Source of the DNA: Streptomyces fildesensis
GTDB taxonomy: Bacteria > Actinomycetota > Actinomycetes > Streptomycetales > Streptomycetaceae
DNA length: 64,000 nt
Assembly: GCF_016107395.1 (NCBI RefSeq)
Contig: NZ_JAAIKO010000008.1
Coordinates: forward strand, 207,402-271,401
Direction: 5' to 3'
Part shown: piece by piece, positions 25,736 through 34,407 of the stretch
Layout of the letters: each line of letters starts with the position of its first letter
How positions within the stretch are numbered: the stretch's first letter is position 1
Notes under the pieces: generated by a model
The model's database searches: none
Told to the model about the DNA's origin: nothing
Seen by the model: the letters and a program-made list of their open reading frames with translations, nothing else
Program-made: the position numbers and the translations under genes

Positions 25736-26503
25736 ATGCGACTGACCCCGACCGAGCGGGACCGCCTGCTGCTGTTCGGTGCCGCCGAGCTGGCGCGGGC
25801 CCGCCGGGCCCGCGGCCTGCTGCTGAACGTGCCGGAGGCGACCGCGCTCATCGCCGACACCGTCTGCGAGGCGGCCAGGGACGGCCGCCGGCTGGCCGAG
25901 GCCATCGCCGCGGGGAAGGCGGTCCTCGGGCCCGAGGACGTGCTGCCCGGGGTGGCCGACGTGGTCAGGGAGGTGCACGTCGAGGCCGTCTTCGACGACG
26001 GCTCCCGGCTCGCCGTGATCACCGCGCCGATCGGCGGGGGATCGCTCGGCGACGACGCGCCCGGCGCCGTACTGACCGGCCCCGCGGTCCCCGATCGGGC
26101 TCCGTCCGTGACGGTGAGCGTGCACAACACCGCGACCGTGCCGATCAGCGTGACCTCGCACTTCCACTTCTTCGAGGCCAATCCGCGGCTGGACTTCGAC
26201 CGGTCCGCCGCCTACGGCATGCGGCTCGCCGTCCCGGCGGGCTCGTCGGTGCGCTTCGGCCCGGGGGAGTCCGCGCCGGTGGGCCTGGTGCCGATCGGCG
26301 GTGCCCGGGTCGCGATCGGCTTCGCGGGTCTGGTGGACGGCCCGCTGGACGCGCCCGGTGCCCGCGAGGAGGCCCTGCGCAGAGCCGCGGCCTGCGGCTA
26401 CCTCGGCACCCAGCCCCCGACCCCCACCCAGCCCCCGACCCCCACCCAGCCCCCGGCCCCCACCCCGCCCCCGAACCCGACCCCGTTGGAGGACGGCTCA
26501 TGA
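25736..26503 (+). CDS. ureAB: Fused urease gamma-beta subunit with proline-rich tail
   Basis: 255 residues: urease gamma (MRLTPTERDRLLLFGAAELAR, about 1-100) fused to beta (about 105-225, with VHNTATVPISVTSHFHFFEANPRLDFDR). Such fusions are known in some bacteria. Beta ends with AACGYLGTQ, after which a 30-residue tail of PPTPTQ-type repeats follows. The start ATG 25736 follows GAGAGG. The stop overlaps ureC (ATGA, 26500-26503), so translation is coupled. Together with UreC it forms the structural urease complex. Confidence 0.93.
   Translation: MRLTPTERDRLLLFGAAELARARRARGLLLNVPEATALIADTVCEAARDGRRLAEAIAAGKAVLGPEDVLPGVADVVREVHVEAVFDDGSRLAVITAPIGGGSLGDDAPGAVLTGPAVPDRAPSVTVSVHNTATVPISVTSHFHFFEANPRLDFDRSAAYGMRLAVPAGSSVRFGPGESAPVGLVPIGGARVAIGFAGLVDGPLDAPGAREEALRRAAACGYLGTQPPTPTQPPTPTQPPAPTPPPNPTPLEDGS
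26411..26482 (+). repeat. 18-bp tandem repeat coding for the urease Pro-rich tail
   Basis: Four 18-base units start at 26411, 26429, 26447 and 26465. The first two are identical (CAGCCCCCGACCCCCACC), the third has one change and the fourth is diverged. Length variation by slippage is likely. Confidence 0.85.
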
Positions 26504-28191
26504 CCGGAATCGACCCGCGCGAATACGTGGCGGTGCACGGTCCCCGCGCCGGGGACCGGGTGCGGCTGGGCGACTCCGGGCTCGTCATCCGCGTCGAGTC
26601 CGACGCGCAGTTGCCCGGTGACGAGTTCCTGGCCGGCTTCGGCAAGACCGCCCGCGACGGCATGCACCTCAAGGGCGCCGCGGTCCGCGACACCTGTGAC
26701 GTCGTGATCAGCAACGTCGTGGTGATCGATGCCGTCCTCGGCATCCGCAAGGTGTCCATCGGCATCCGCGAAGGCCGGATCTCCTCGATCGGCCGGGCGG
26801 GCAACCCGGACACCCTCGACGGGGTCGATGTCGTCGTCGGGACCGGCACCAGCATCGTCTCCGGCGAGGGCCTGATCGCGACGGCCGGATCCGTGGACAC
26901 CCACGTCCATCTGCTCTCGCCGCGGATCATGGAGGCCTCGCTGGCCTCCGGCGTCACGACGATCATCGGCCAGGAGTTCGGCCCGGTGTGGGGTGTCGGC
27001 GTCAACTCGCCCTGGGCGCTGCGGCACGCGTTCAACGCCTTCGACGCCTGGCCGGTCAACATCGGCTTCCTGGCCCGCGGCTCGTCCTCCGACCCGGCTC
27101 CGCTGGTGGAGGCGCTCGCCGAGGGCGGCGCCTCCGGCTTCAAGGTCCACGAGGACATGGGCGCGCACACCCGCGCGCTGGACACCGCGCTGCGCGTCGC
27201 CGAGGAGCACGACGTCCAGGTGGCGCTGCACAGCGACGGCCTGAACGAGTGCCTGTCGGTGGAGGACACCCTCTCCGTCCTGGACGGCCGCACCATCCAC
27301 GCCTTCCACATCGAGGGCTGCGGCGGCGGGCATGTCCCCAACGTCCTGAAGATGGCGGGCGTACGGAACGTCATCGGCTCGTCCACCAACCCCACGCTGC
27401 CCTTCGGACGGGACGCGGTCGCCGAGCACTACGGCATGATCGTCTCGGTCCACGACCTCAAGCCCGACCTGCCGGGCGACGCGGCCATGGCCCGTGACCG
27501 GATCCGCGCCGGGACGATGGGCGCCGAGGACGTGCTGCACGACCTGGGCGCGATCGGCATCACCTCCTCCGACGCCCAGGGCATGGGCCGCGCCGGCGAG
27601 ACCGTCCGCCGCACCTTCCAGATGGCCGGGAAGATGAAGGCCGAGCTGGGGCCGATGGAGGGCGACGGGCCCGCCGACGACAACGCGCGCGTGCTGCGCT
27701 ACATCGCCAAGCTCACCATCAACCCCGCCATCGCCCACGGCCTGGCCCACGAGATCGGCTCCCTCGAAGTCGGCAAGCTCGCCGACATCGTCCTGTGGAA
27801 GCCGCAGTACTTCGGCGCCAAGCCGCAGATGGTCCTCAAGTCCGGCTTCCCCGCCTACGGCGTCACCGGCGACCCGAACGCGGCCACCGACGACTGCGAA
27901 CCCCTCGTCATCGGCCCGCTGTTCGGAGCGCACGGCGCGACCGCGGCCGATCTGTCGGTCGCCTTCGTCGCCCGCGCCGCGGTCGAGTCCGCGAACGACC
28001 GGATGCCGACCCGGCGCCGCCGGGTGGCGGTGCGCGGCACCCGCGGTATCGGCCCCGCCGACCTGCTGTTCAACTCGCGCACCGGCCAGGTCGACGTGAA
28101 CGGCAGCACCGGCCTGGTCACCCTCGACGGTGACCCGCTGCGCTCGGAACCCGCCGACCAGGTGTCCCTCAGCCGCCTGTACTTCTTGTGA
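26500..28191 (+). CDS. ureC: Urease alpha subunit, atypical flap
   Basis: A 563-residue catalytic subunit hydrolysing urea. The dinickel site appears complete: HVHLLSP (two His), carbamylated Lys in FKVHEDMG, His in VALHSDGLNE and IEGCGGGHVPN, Asp in TSSDAQGMGR, and the Arg of RDRIRAG. However, the mobile flap motif usually MVCHHLD reads IVSVHDLK, so the flap Cys is Val. No accessory genes (ureD, E, F, G) are nearby, so nickel loading must depend on genes elsewhere. Streptomyces commonly carry a second, complete urease operon; whether that supplies maturation is unknown. Confidence 0.92.
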   Translation: MTGIDPREYVAVHGPRAGDRVRLGDSGLVIRVESDAQLPGDEFLAGFGKTARDGMHLKGAAVRDTCDVVISNVVVIDAVLGIRKVSIGIREGRISSIGRAGNPDTLDGVDVVVGTGTSIVSGEGLIATAGSVDTHVHLLSPRIMEASLASGVTTIIGQEFGPVWGVGVNSPWALRHAFNAFDAWPVNIGFLARGSSSDPAPLVEALAEGGASGFKVHEDMGAHTRALDTALRVAEEHDVQVALHSDGLNECLSVEDTLSVLDGRTIHAFHIEGCGGGHVPNVLKMAGVRNVIGSSTNPTLPFGRDAVAEHYGMIVSVHDLKPDLPGDAAMARDRIRAGTMGAEDVLHDLGAIGITSSDAQGMGRAGETVRRTFQMAGKMKAELGPMEGDGPADDNARVLRYIAKLTINPAIAHGLAHEIGSLEVGKLADIVLWKPQYFGAKPQMVLKSGFPAYGVTGDPNAATDDCEPLVIGPLFGAHGATAADLSVAFVARAAVESANDRMPTRRRRVAVRGTRGIGPADLLFNSRTGQVDVNGSTGLVTLDGDPLRSEPADQVSLSRLYFL

Positions 28192-28205
28192 CAAGGATCC
28201 GCACC

Positions 28206-29240
28206 ATGAACACGACCCCTGCAGCCGACGGCTTCCGGATGCCCCCCGAGTGGGCCCCGCACGCCCGCACCTGGATGGCGCTGCCGTCCGCCAGCACCAC
28301 CTTCGCGGACGGCGAGGACCTCGACGTATCCCGTCGCGCCTGGGCCGAGGTGGCCCGCACCATCAGCCGCTACGAGCCGGTCACCGTGCTCACCACCCCC
28401 GGTGACGGCGACAGGGCCCGCGCGCTGCTCGGCCCCGGTGTCGACGTCGTGGAGCAGCCGCTCAACGACGCGTGGATGCGCGACATGGGCCCGACGTTCC
28501 TGGTCCGCGACGGCGAACTGGCCTCCGCGAACTGGGTGTTCAACGGCTGGGGCGCCCAGGAGTGGGCGCAGTGGGACCAGGACTCCCAGGTCGGCGCGAA
28601 GGTCGCCGAGCTGGCCGGTGCGCGCGCCTACGCCTCGTCGCTGGTCAACGAGGGCGGCGGCATCCACGTCGACGGCGAGGGCACCGTCCTGCTCACCGAG
28701 ACCGTCCAGCTCGACCCGGGCCGCAACCCGGGCTGGACCAAGGAGCGGGTCGAGGAGGAGCTGCACGCGTACCTCGGCACGACCAAGGCGATCTGGCTTC
28801 CGCGCGGGCTGACCGCCGACTACGGACTCTTCGGCACCCGCGGCCATGTCGACATCCTGGCCGCGTTCGTCCGGCCCGGCACGGTCGTCGTGCACAGTCA
28901 GCAGGACCCGTCGCACCCCGACCACGCGGTGTCGCAGGAAGCGATCAAGCTGCTCCGCGACGCCACCGACGCGCGCGGCCGCGCCCTGGAGGTCGTCGAG
29001 CTGCCCGCCCCCTCGGTCACCGAGGAGGACGGAGAACTGGTCGACTACTCTTACGTGAACCACTACCTGTGCAACGGCGCCGTCGTGCTGTGCTCCTTCG
29101 ACGACCCGGCCGACCGGGTCAACGCGGAGATCTTCGGCCGGCTCTTCCCGGAGCGCGAAGTGGTCCCGGTCGACGCCCGCACGATCTTCGCGCACGGCGG
29201 CGGCATCCACTGCATCACGCAACAGCAGCCCCAGGTGTGA
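28206..29240 (+). CDS. aguA: Agmatine deiminase
   Basis: A 344-residue guanidine-group hydrolase turning agmatine into N-carbamoylputrescine and ammonia. Seen: MPPEWAPHARTWMALP at the start, DAWMRDMGPTF, NEGGGIHVDGEGT, RGHVDILAAF (catalytic His) and catalytic Cys in HGGGIHCITQQQP at the C-terminus. ATG 28206 is selected (AAGGA upstream) rather than the in-frame GTG 28188. It follows ureC by 14 bases and precedes a TetR gene by 27, so all are one operon for nitrogen recovery. Confidence 0.93.
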   Translation: MNTTPAADGFRMPPEWAPHARTWMALPSASTTFADGEDLDVSRRAWAEVARTISRYEPVTVLTTPGDGDRARALLGPGVDVVEQPLNDAWMRDMGPTFLVRDGELASANWVFNGWGAQEWAQWDQDSQVGAKVAELAGARAYASSLVNEGGGIHVDGEGTVLLTETVQLDPGRNPGWTKERVEEELHAYLGTTKAIWLPRGLTADYGLFGTRGHVDILAAFVRPGTVVVHSQQDPSHPDHAVSQEAIKLLRDATDARGRALEVVELPAPSVTEEDGELVDYSYVNHYLCNGAVVLCSFDDPADRVNAEIFGRLFPEREVVPVDARTIFAHGGGIHCITQQQPQV

Positions 29241-29267
29241 CCCAGGGATACATCGTCGGAGGACAGG

Positions 29268-29879
29268 GTGACCGGACAGCCCCGCGCCAGGCGGCGGCTC
29301 AAGCAGCCCCGTGAACTGGTGATGGCGGCCGCGATGACGGCCATCGCGGAGCACGGTCTGGCCGAACTCACCCTCGCCGGTCTCGGCCGCGAGGTCGGTA
29401 TGAGCAGCGGTCACGTCCTCTACTACTTCGGCAGCAAGGACGAGCTGCTCCTCCAGACCCTGGAGTGGAGCGAGGAGCAGCTCGGCGCCCAGCGCCGCGC
29501 CCTGCTGTCCAAGCCGCTGCCCGCCCGCGAGCGGCTCGACCTGATCATCGACCACTACCTCGCCGACGGCCACCGCGATCCGCACTGGGTGCTGTGGTCC
29601 GAGGTCTGGACCCGCTCCCAGTTGGGCGAGGAAGGCCTCCAGCGACAGCTCTCGCTCGAACTGGCCTGGCACCGGGACCTGGTGGCGCTGGTCGCCGAGG
29701 GCATCTCCCGCGGCGAGTTCCGCGCCACCGACCCCGAACGCTTCTCCGTCCGGCTCCGCGCGCTGCTCGACGGCTTCGGCACCCACCTGGTCGTCGGCCT
29801 CCCCGGCACCGACCGCGAGGCGGTGCTCGGGCACGTCCGGGAGTTCCTCCAGGAGGGCCTGTTCGCGCCCGCCGCGTAG
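29268..29879 (+). CDS. TetR-family regulator (BetI-like C-terminus)
   Basis: 203 residues with an N-terminal TetR helix-turn-helix (LVMAAAMTAIAEHGLAELTLAGLGREVGMSSGHVLYYFGSKDELL, residues 18-62) and a BetI-type C-terminal domain. The GTG start at 29268 is preceded by GGAGGACAGG. Last in the permease-urease-agmatine deiminase group, it probably controls these genes, with the dyad at 25700 as candidate site. The ligand is unknown. Confidence 0.88.
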   Translation: MTGQPRARRRLKQPRELVMAAAMTAIAEHGLAELTLAGLGREVGMSSGHVLYYFGSKDELLLQTLEWSEEQLGAQRRALLSKPLPARERLDLIIDHYLADGHRDPHWVLWSEVWTRSQLGEEGLQRQLSLELAWHRDLVALVAEGISRGEFRATDPERFSVRLRALLDGFGTHLVVGLPGTDREAVLGHVREFLQEGLFAPAA

Positions 29880-29894
29880 GCTTTCGCGGCTACC

Positions 29895-30446
29895 GTGGAG
29901 AGCGTGACCGCCCTCGTCGTCGCCGTTGTCGGTGTCCTCGGCACACTCCTGACCGCCCTGCTGGCGCACCGCGTTGCCGCCAGGAATGGCAACCGTGCGG
30001 AGCGGAAGGCATCGAACGCGCAGCTGAACCAGTCGATCCGGCGGTATCACGACGCGCTGTCCGGCTGCCTGGCCGTGCGGAGCGACGCCCTCGAGGTCGC
30101 GCGCCGCCAGGTACTGGAGGAGGCGCGCGCTGCGAACCGCGAGACGTACGCGGAGGCCCAGATGGTCATCAGCGACGCGGTGCTGGTCTCCGCGGCGGAG
30201 CTCATCGGGCGGCTGAACCGGGTGTACTCGCTGCTCACGCCCGCCGGCGGCGAGCAGCCGTCGGGGGAGCGGCGGAGCGAGGCGGAGACCGAACTGGCCG
30301 GGTGCTCCGACGATCTGTATGCGCTGCGCCAGCAGATGCGCCGCGATCTGGGCATCACCGAACTGCCGCCGCAACGGCCGGCGCCCCCGCGGCCGGGGCC
30401 CACCCGGTACTCCGGGGGAGGCGGGGGCAGCAGCGCGGGTCCGTGA
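29895..30446 (+). CDS. Membrane-anchored coiled-coil protein, unknown function
   Basis: 183 residues. One N-terminal membrane helix (VTALVVAVVGVLGTLLTALLA), then a charged helical region (residues 27-150, heptad-like Ala/Leu/Arg) and a Pro/Gly-rich tail. No recognised catalytic motif. GTG 29895 lacks a clear ribosome site; TAGGCT at 29877 could be a -10 for a nearly leaderless transcript. The topology suggests a cytoplasmic domain tethered to the membrane. Confidence 0.6.
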   Translation: MESVTALVVAVVGVLGTLLTALLAHRVAARNGNRAERKASNAQLNQSIRRYHDALSGCLAVRSDALEVARRQVLEEARAANRETYAEAQMVISDAVLVSAAELIGRLNRVYSLLTPAGGEQPSGERRSEAETELAGCSDDLYALRQQMRRDLGITELPPQRPAPPRPGPTRYSGGGGGSSAGP

Positions 30447-30506
30447 GCCGGCGCCGCCGGAGGCGGTCTTGCGGGGGAACGGTCGGTTCCGGCACGGTCG
30501 TTGACC

Positions 30507-31844
30507 ATGGGCACCACGGAACGCGCCGACGGTCAGCAGCACTGGAAGAAGATCTGGGTCGGCTCGGCCGGCAACATGGTCGAGTGGTTCGACTGGTTCG
30601 TGTACTCGACGTTCGCGACGTACTTCGCGGCCTCGTTCTTCCCCAAGGGGGACGAGACCGCCCAGATGCTGAACACGATGGGCATCTTCGCGGTCGGCTT
30701 CTTCATGCGGCCGGTGGGCGGCTGGCTGCTCGGCCGGATCGGCGACCGCAAGGGCCGCAAGGCGGCTCTGACGCTCTCCGTCTCGCTGATGTCGGCGAGC
30801 GCGGTGCTGATCGCGGCGGCGCCGACGTACGCGGTCGCCGGGTACGGCGGCGCGGCCGTCCTGCTCGTGGCGCGGCTGCTGCAGGGTCTGTCGGTCGGCG
30901 GTGAGTACGCGGCGAGCGCCACGTATCTGACAGAGGCGTCGGCGCCCGGCCGCCGCGGGTTCGCCTCCAGCTTCCAGTACGTGTCGATGACCGTCGGGCA
31001 GATCATCGGCCTCGGACTGCAGCTGATCCTGCAGCACACGATGTCCGACGGAGCGCTGCACAGCTGGGGCTGGCGGATCCCGTTCATCGTCGGCGCCGCC
31101 GGCGCGGCCATCGTCTTCTACCTGCGGCGCAACATGCTGGAGACGGACGTCTACGAGGGGGCGTCCGCGGAAGCGGGCGAGGCCGGGGAGGACAGCGGCA
31201 CCCTGGGGACGCTGTGGAAGCACCGGCGCGAGGCGTTCCTGGTCATGGCGCTCACCATGGGCGGCACCGTCGCGTACTACACGTACACCGTGTACCTCAC
31301 GAAGTATCTGTCCAGCAGCGCGGGCCTGCCCAAGCAGACCGCGACCCTCGTCAGTTTCTGCGCGCTGACGGTCTTCGCCTGTCTGCAGCCGCTCGCGGGA
31401 GCGCTGTCGGACCGCATCGGCCGCCGCCCGCTGCTGATCACCTTCGCGGTCGGCTCGACCTTCCTCACCGTCCCGATCATGACGATGCTCCGGCACGTCA
31501 GCGGCTTCTGGTCGGCCCTGGGGCCGGCCCTGCTCGCGCTGGTGGTCGTCACCGGCTACACGTCGATCAACGCCTGTGTGAAGGCCGAGCTCTTCCCGAC
31601 CCACATCCGCGCCCTGGGCGTCGCCCTGCCGTACGCCCTCGCCAACGCCCTCTTCGGCGGCACCGCGGAGTACGTTGCGCTGTGGTTCAAGAAGGGCGGC
31701 ATCGAGTCCGGCTACTACTGGTACGTGGCGGGCTGCGCGGCCGTGTCGCTCGTCGTCTACCTGTCGATGCGCGAGACGAAGGAGATCGATCTGCACCGGG
31801 TGGGCCCCGACACGCGGGACCGTGAGAAGGCGCTCGCATCCTGA
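30507..31844 (+). CDS. MFS transporter, metabolite:H+ symporter (MHS) type
   Basis: A 445-residue 12-helix transporter. It begins WKKIWVGSAGNMVEWFDWFVYSTFA, the MHS signature, and has the loop motif GRIGDRKGRKAAL between helices 2 and 3 and DRIGRRPLL in the second half. Relatives carry alpha-ketoglutarate, citrate, proline or shikimate; the substrate is not determinable. ATG 30507 is the start (an in-frame TTG at 30501 is less likely). It ends 44 bases before the cimA leader peptide. Confidence 0.88.
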   Translation: MGTTERADGQQHWKKIWVGSAGNMVEWFDWFVYSTFATYFAASFFPKGDETAQMLNTMGIFAVGFFMRPVGGWLLGRIGDRKGRKAALTLSVSLMSASAVLIAAAPTYAVAGYGGAAVLLVARLLQGLSVGGEYAASATYLTEASAPGRRGFASSFQYVSMTVGQIIGLGLQLILQHTMSDGALHSWGWRIPFIVGAAGAAIVFYLRRNMLETDVYEGASAEAGEAGEDSGTLGTLWKHRREAFLVMALTMGGTVAYYTYTVYLTKYLSSSAGLPKQTATLVSFCALTVFACLQPLAGALSDRIGRRPLLITFAVGSTFLTVPIMTMLRHVSGFWSALGPALLALVVVTGYTSINACVKAELFPTHIRALGVALPYALANALFGGTAEYVALWFKKGGIESGYYWYVAGCAAVSLVVYLSMRETKEIDLHRVGPDTRDREKALAS

Positions 31845-31887
31845 GACGGGCCGGAGCGCGGGGGCAGGTCTGTGCCAGACTGCCTTC

Positions 31888-31947
31888 GTGCTCTCCAACG
31901 TCATCATTATGGACAGCGCACGCCGGTCCGCAGTGAGCGCCCCGTAG
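31888..31947 (+). CDS. Branched-chain leader peptide of the cimA attenuator
   Basis: A 19-residue frame, VLSNVIIMDSARRSAVSAP, with Val-Ile-Ile (GTC ATC ATT) near the start. No ribosome site precedes GTG, but CAGACT (31876-31881) 6 bases upstream resembles a -10 element, so the transcript may begin at the start codon (leaderless). Followed by a terminator at 31991. The next gene makes citramalate for isoleucine, so Ile/Val supply would control it by ribosome stalling. Confidence 0.75.
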   Translation: MLSNVIIMDSARRSAVSAP

Positions 31948-31990
31948 AAAACGTACGGCAGCGACCACCGTGTCCCAGACCCGCGTGCAG

Positions 31991-32017
31991 ACCTCTCGCA
32001 TCCGCGAGAGGTTTTTT
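31991..32017 (+). terminator. cimA attenuator terminator
   Basis: ACCTCTCG (31991-31998) pairs with CGAGAGGT (32005-32012), followed by a run of T's to 32017. GGTC (31925-31928) and GCACGC (31918-31923) in the leader frame can pair with GACC (31990-31993) and GCGTGC (31983-31988), giving a competing structure that takes the left terminator arm. Confidence 0.85.
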
Positions 32018-32121
32018 CGTTTCCCGGCCCACCCACGCCGGACGCGAAGCGCGAGGGATCATTGGGGGCAAGTGGAGACGGGTCTTCCGGTAGCCACTCA
32101 TCCGACAGGAGTCTCACCACC

Positions 32122-33720
32122 ATGACAGCCGCATTGGACGACAGCTTCCATGTCTTCGACACCACGCTGCGCGACGGCGCGCAGCGTGAGGGGATCAACC
32201 TCACCGTCGCGGACAAGCTGACGATCGCCCGGCACCTGGACGACTTCGGGGTGGGCTTCATCGAGGGCGGCTGGCCGGGCGCCAACCCCCGCGACACCGA
32301 GTTCTTCGCCCGTGCCGCCACCGAGCTGGAACTGCGGCACGCCACGTTGGTCGCCTTCGGTGCCACCCGCCGCCCCGGCGGCAAGGCCGCCGAGGACATG
32401 CAGGTCAAGGCGCTGCTGGACTCCCAGGCTCCGGTGATCACGCTGGTCGCCAAATCCCACGACCGTCATGTCGAGCTGGCGCTGCGCACCACGCTGGAAG
32501 AGAACCTGGAGATGGTCCGCGACACCGTCTCCTACCTGCGCGAGCAGGGAAGGCGGGTGTTCGTCGACTGCGAGCACTTCTTCGACGGCTACAAGGCCAA
32601 CCCGGAGTACGCGAAGCAGGTCGTGAGGACCGCGCACGAGGCCGGCGCCGACGTCGTCGTCCTCTGCGACACCAACGGCGGCATGCTGCCCGCACAGGTA
32701 CAGGCCGTGGTCGGCCTCGTCCTCGCCGACACCGACGCGCGGCTGGGCATCCACGCCCAGGACGACACCGGCTGCGCGGTCGCCAACACCCTCGCCGCCG
32801 TCGACGCGGGCGCCACCCACGTGCAGTGCACGGCCAACGGCTACGGCGAGCGGGTCGGCAACTCCAACCTCTTCCCGGTGGTCGCCGCCCTGGAGCTCAA
32901 GTACGGCAAGAAGGTGCTCCCCGAGGGCGCGCTGGCCGAGATGACCCGCATCTCGCACGCCATCGCCGAGGTCGTCAACCTCGCGCCGTCCACCCACCAG
33001 CCCTACGTCGGCGTCTCCGCCTTCGCGCACAAGGCCGGTCTGCACGCCTCCGCGATCAAGGTCGACCCGGACCTCTACCAGCACATCGACCCCGAGCAGG
33101 TCGGCAACACCATGCGGATGCTCGTCTCCGACATGGCGGGACGCGCCTCCATCGAGCTCAAGGGCAAGGAACTCGGCATCGACCTCGGCGACGACCGCGA
33201 GCTCGTCGGCCGGGTCGTCGCCCGCGTCAAGGAGCGCGAGCTCCAGGGCTACACCTACGAGGCGGCCGACGCCTCCTTCGAACTGCTGCTGCGCGACGAG
33301 ATCAACGGCCGCCCCCGCCGCTACTTCCGCGTCGAGTCCTGGCGCGCGATCGTCGAGGACCGCCCCGACGGCACCCACGCCAACGAGGCCACGGTGAAGG
33401 TGTGGGCGAAGGGCGAGCGCATCGTCGCCACAGCGGAGGGCAACGGCCCCGTCAACGCCCTCGACCGCGCACTGCGCGTCGCCCTGGAACGGATCTACCC
33501 GCAGCTCGCCGAGCTCCAGCTGGTCGACTACAAGGTCCGCATCCTCGAAGGCCGCCAGGGCACCGACTCCACCACCCGCGTCCTGGTCACCACCAGCGAC
33601 CGCAAGGGCGAGTGGAACACGGTCGGTGTGGCCGAGAACGTGATCGCCGCGTCCTGGCAGGCGCTGGACGACGCTTACGCGTACGGGCTGCTGCGGGCGG
33701 GCGTCGACCCGCAGGAGTAA
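32122..33720 (+). CDS. cimA: (R)-citramalate synthase
   Basis: A 532-residue DRE-TIM enzyme condensing pyruvate and acetyl-CoA to citramalate, a threonine-independent entry to isoleucine. Catalytic FDTTLRDGAQREGINL, ADVVVLCDTNGG, GIHAQDDTGCAVANTLAAV and NGYGERVGN are seen; the C-terminal third is the LeuA-type allosteric domain, where isoleucine binds in relatives. It is often annotated as a second 2-isopropylmalate synthase, but FIEGGWPGANPRD and overall layout fit CimA. ATG 32122 follows CAGGAG. Confidence 0.93.
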   Translation: MTAALDDSFHVFDTTLRDGAQREGINLTVADKLTIARHLDDFGVGFIEGGWPGANPRDTEFFARAATELELRHATLVAFGATRRPGGKAAEDMQVKALLDSQAPVITLVAKSHDRHVELALRTTLEENLEMVRDTVSYLREQGRRVFVDCEHFFDGYKANPEYAKQVVRTAHEAGADVVVLCDTNGGMLPAQVQAVVGLVLADTDARLGIHAQDDTGCAVANTLAAVDAGATHVQCTANGYGERVGNSNLFPVVAALELKYGKKVLPEGALAEMTRISHAIAEVVNLAPSTHQPYVGVSAFAHKAGLHASAIKVDPDLYQHIDPEQVGNTMRMLVSDMAGRASIELKGKELGIDLGDDRELVGRVVARVKERELQGYTYEAADASFELLLRDEINGRPRRYFRVESWRAIVEDRPDGTHANEATVKVWAKGERIVATAEGNGPVNALDRALRVALERIYPQLAELQLVDYKVRILEGRQGTDSTTRVLVTTSDRKGEWNTVGVAENVIAASWQALDDAYAYGLLRAGVDPQE

Positions 33721-33730
33721 TGGGGCCCGG

Positions 33731-33757
33731 GGCCCCCGTCAGCTGGTGGCGGGGGCC
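33731..33757. terminator. Hairpin between cimA and the convergent gene
   Basis: GGCCCCCG (33731-33738) pairs with CGGGGGCC (33750-33757). It lies just after the cimA stop and overlaps the 3' end of the minus-strand gene. Confidence 0.55.
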
Positions 33758-34407
33758 TGTCCGGTGGACCCGGTTCCGGTCTTGTCCGGGTCCGGGATGC
33801 AGCGGATGCTGCGGACGAATGCGTCCAGGTCGGGGAGGACTTCCAGGAATCGCTGGTGGTCCCACGACATCAGGAAGACGTGCACGTCCGTGTCGAAGTC
33901 GTCGTCGCGGAAGATGTAGTTGACCTGGTCGTACTGACCGATTTCGGTGACACCGCTCCACTGGGCCTTGACGCCCCGACCGAGCGCTTCGGTCTCGAAC
34001 CACTCCGCAACCGGTTGGACCGTCGCGCTCTTGGTGCCGAAGTAGCTGTAGTGCTGGAACGCCTCTTCCCTGGTTCCTTCACGCTTCCACAGTGCGATGG
34101 CGACCGCGACCGGCATCTTCGTGTAGTCGGGGCAGTGAAAGTACAGCTTGTGCGCAGCCACGCTGCCGACGATTTCGCTCTGCCCCCGGACCAGGGCTTG
34201 CGCGAAGGGCAGAACTTCCTTCTTCACGACCTTCTTGGTCAGCTCCCGGCCGCCACGAAGGAAGCGGTCACCGGCGTAGTCGAAAGCCCACTCGGCGGCA
34301 TCCGCCCATTTGGTGCCCTTGAAGGCAAGAGGGATGGGAAACCAGACGTCCCGGTCGTAGTCGATCCGGGCCCAGTTCTCCGTCGACTTGCGGTGGTCGA
34401 AGCTCAC
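33739..34407 (-). CDS. Unknown protein of the T7SS-like operon (222 aa)
   Basis: The fourth gene of the operon 36739-33739. GTG 34407 overlaps the preceding stop (GTGA) and has AGGAGGACGC upstream. It is soluble, mixed alpha/beta, with no signal peptide or membrane helix; it has charged stretches (FDHRKSTENWARIDYDRDVWFPIPLAF; RDDDFDTDVHVFLMSWD). I do not recognise a family. Position last in an operon led by small helical and T7SS-signal proteins suggests a chaperone, immunity or partner role; that is inference only. Confidence 0.75.
   Translation of the reverse strand: MSFDHRKSTENWARIDYDRDVWFPIPLAFKGTKWADAAEWAFDYAGDRFLRGGRELTKKVVKKEVLPFAQALVRGQSEIVGSVAAHKLYFHCPDYTKMPVAVAIALWKREGTREEAFQHYSYFGTKSATVQPVAEWFETEALGRGVKAQWSGVTEIGQYDQVNYIFRDDDFDTDVHVFLMSWDHQRFLEVLPDLDAFVRSIRCIPDPDKTGTGSTGQAPATS

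Noticed and set aside
27855..32453. A 1532-codon open frame on the minus strand
   Set aside because: It runs opposite to ureC, aguA, the TetR gene, the MFS gene and cimA; its translation is Arg/Ser/Gly-rich without any domain.
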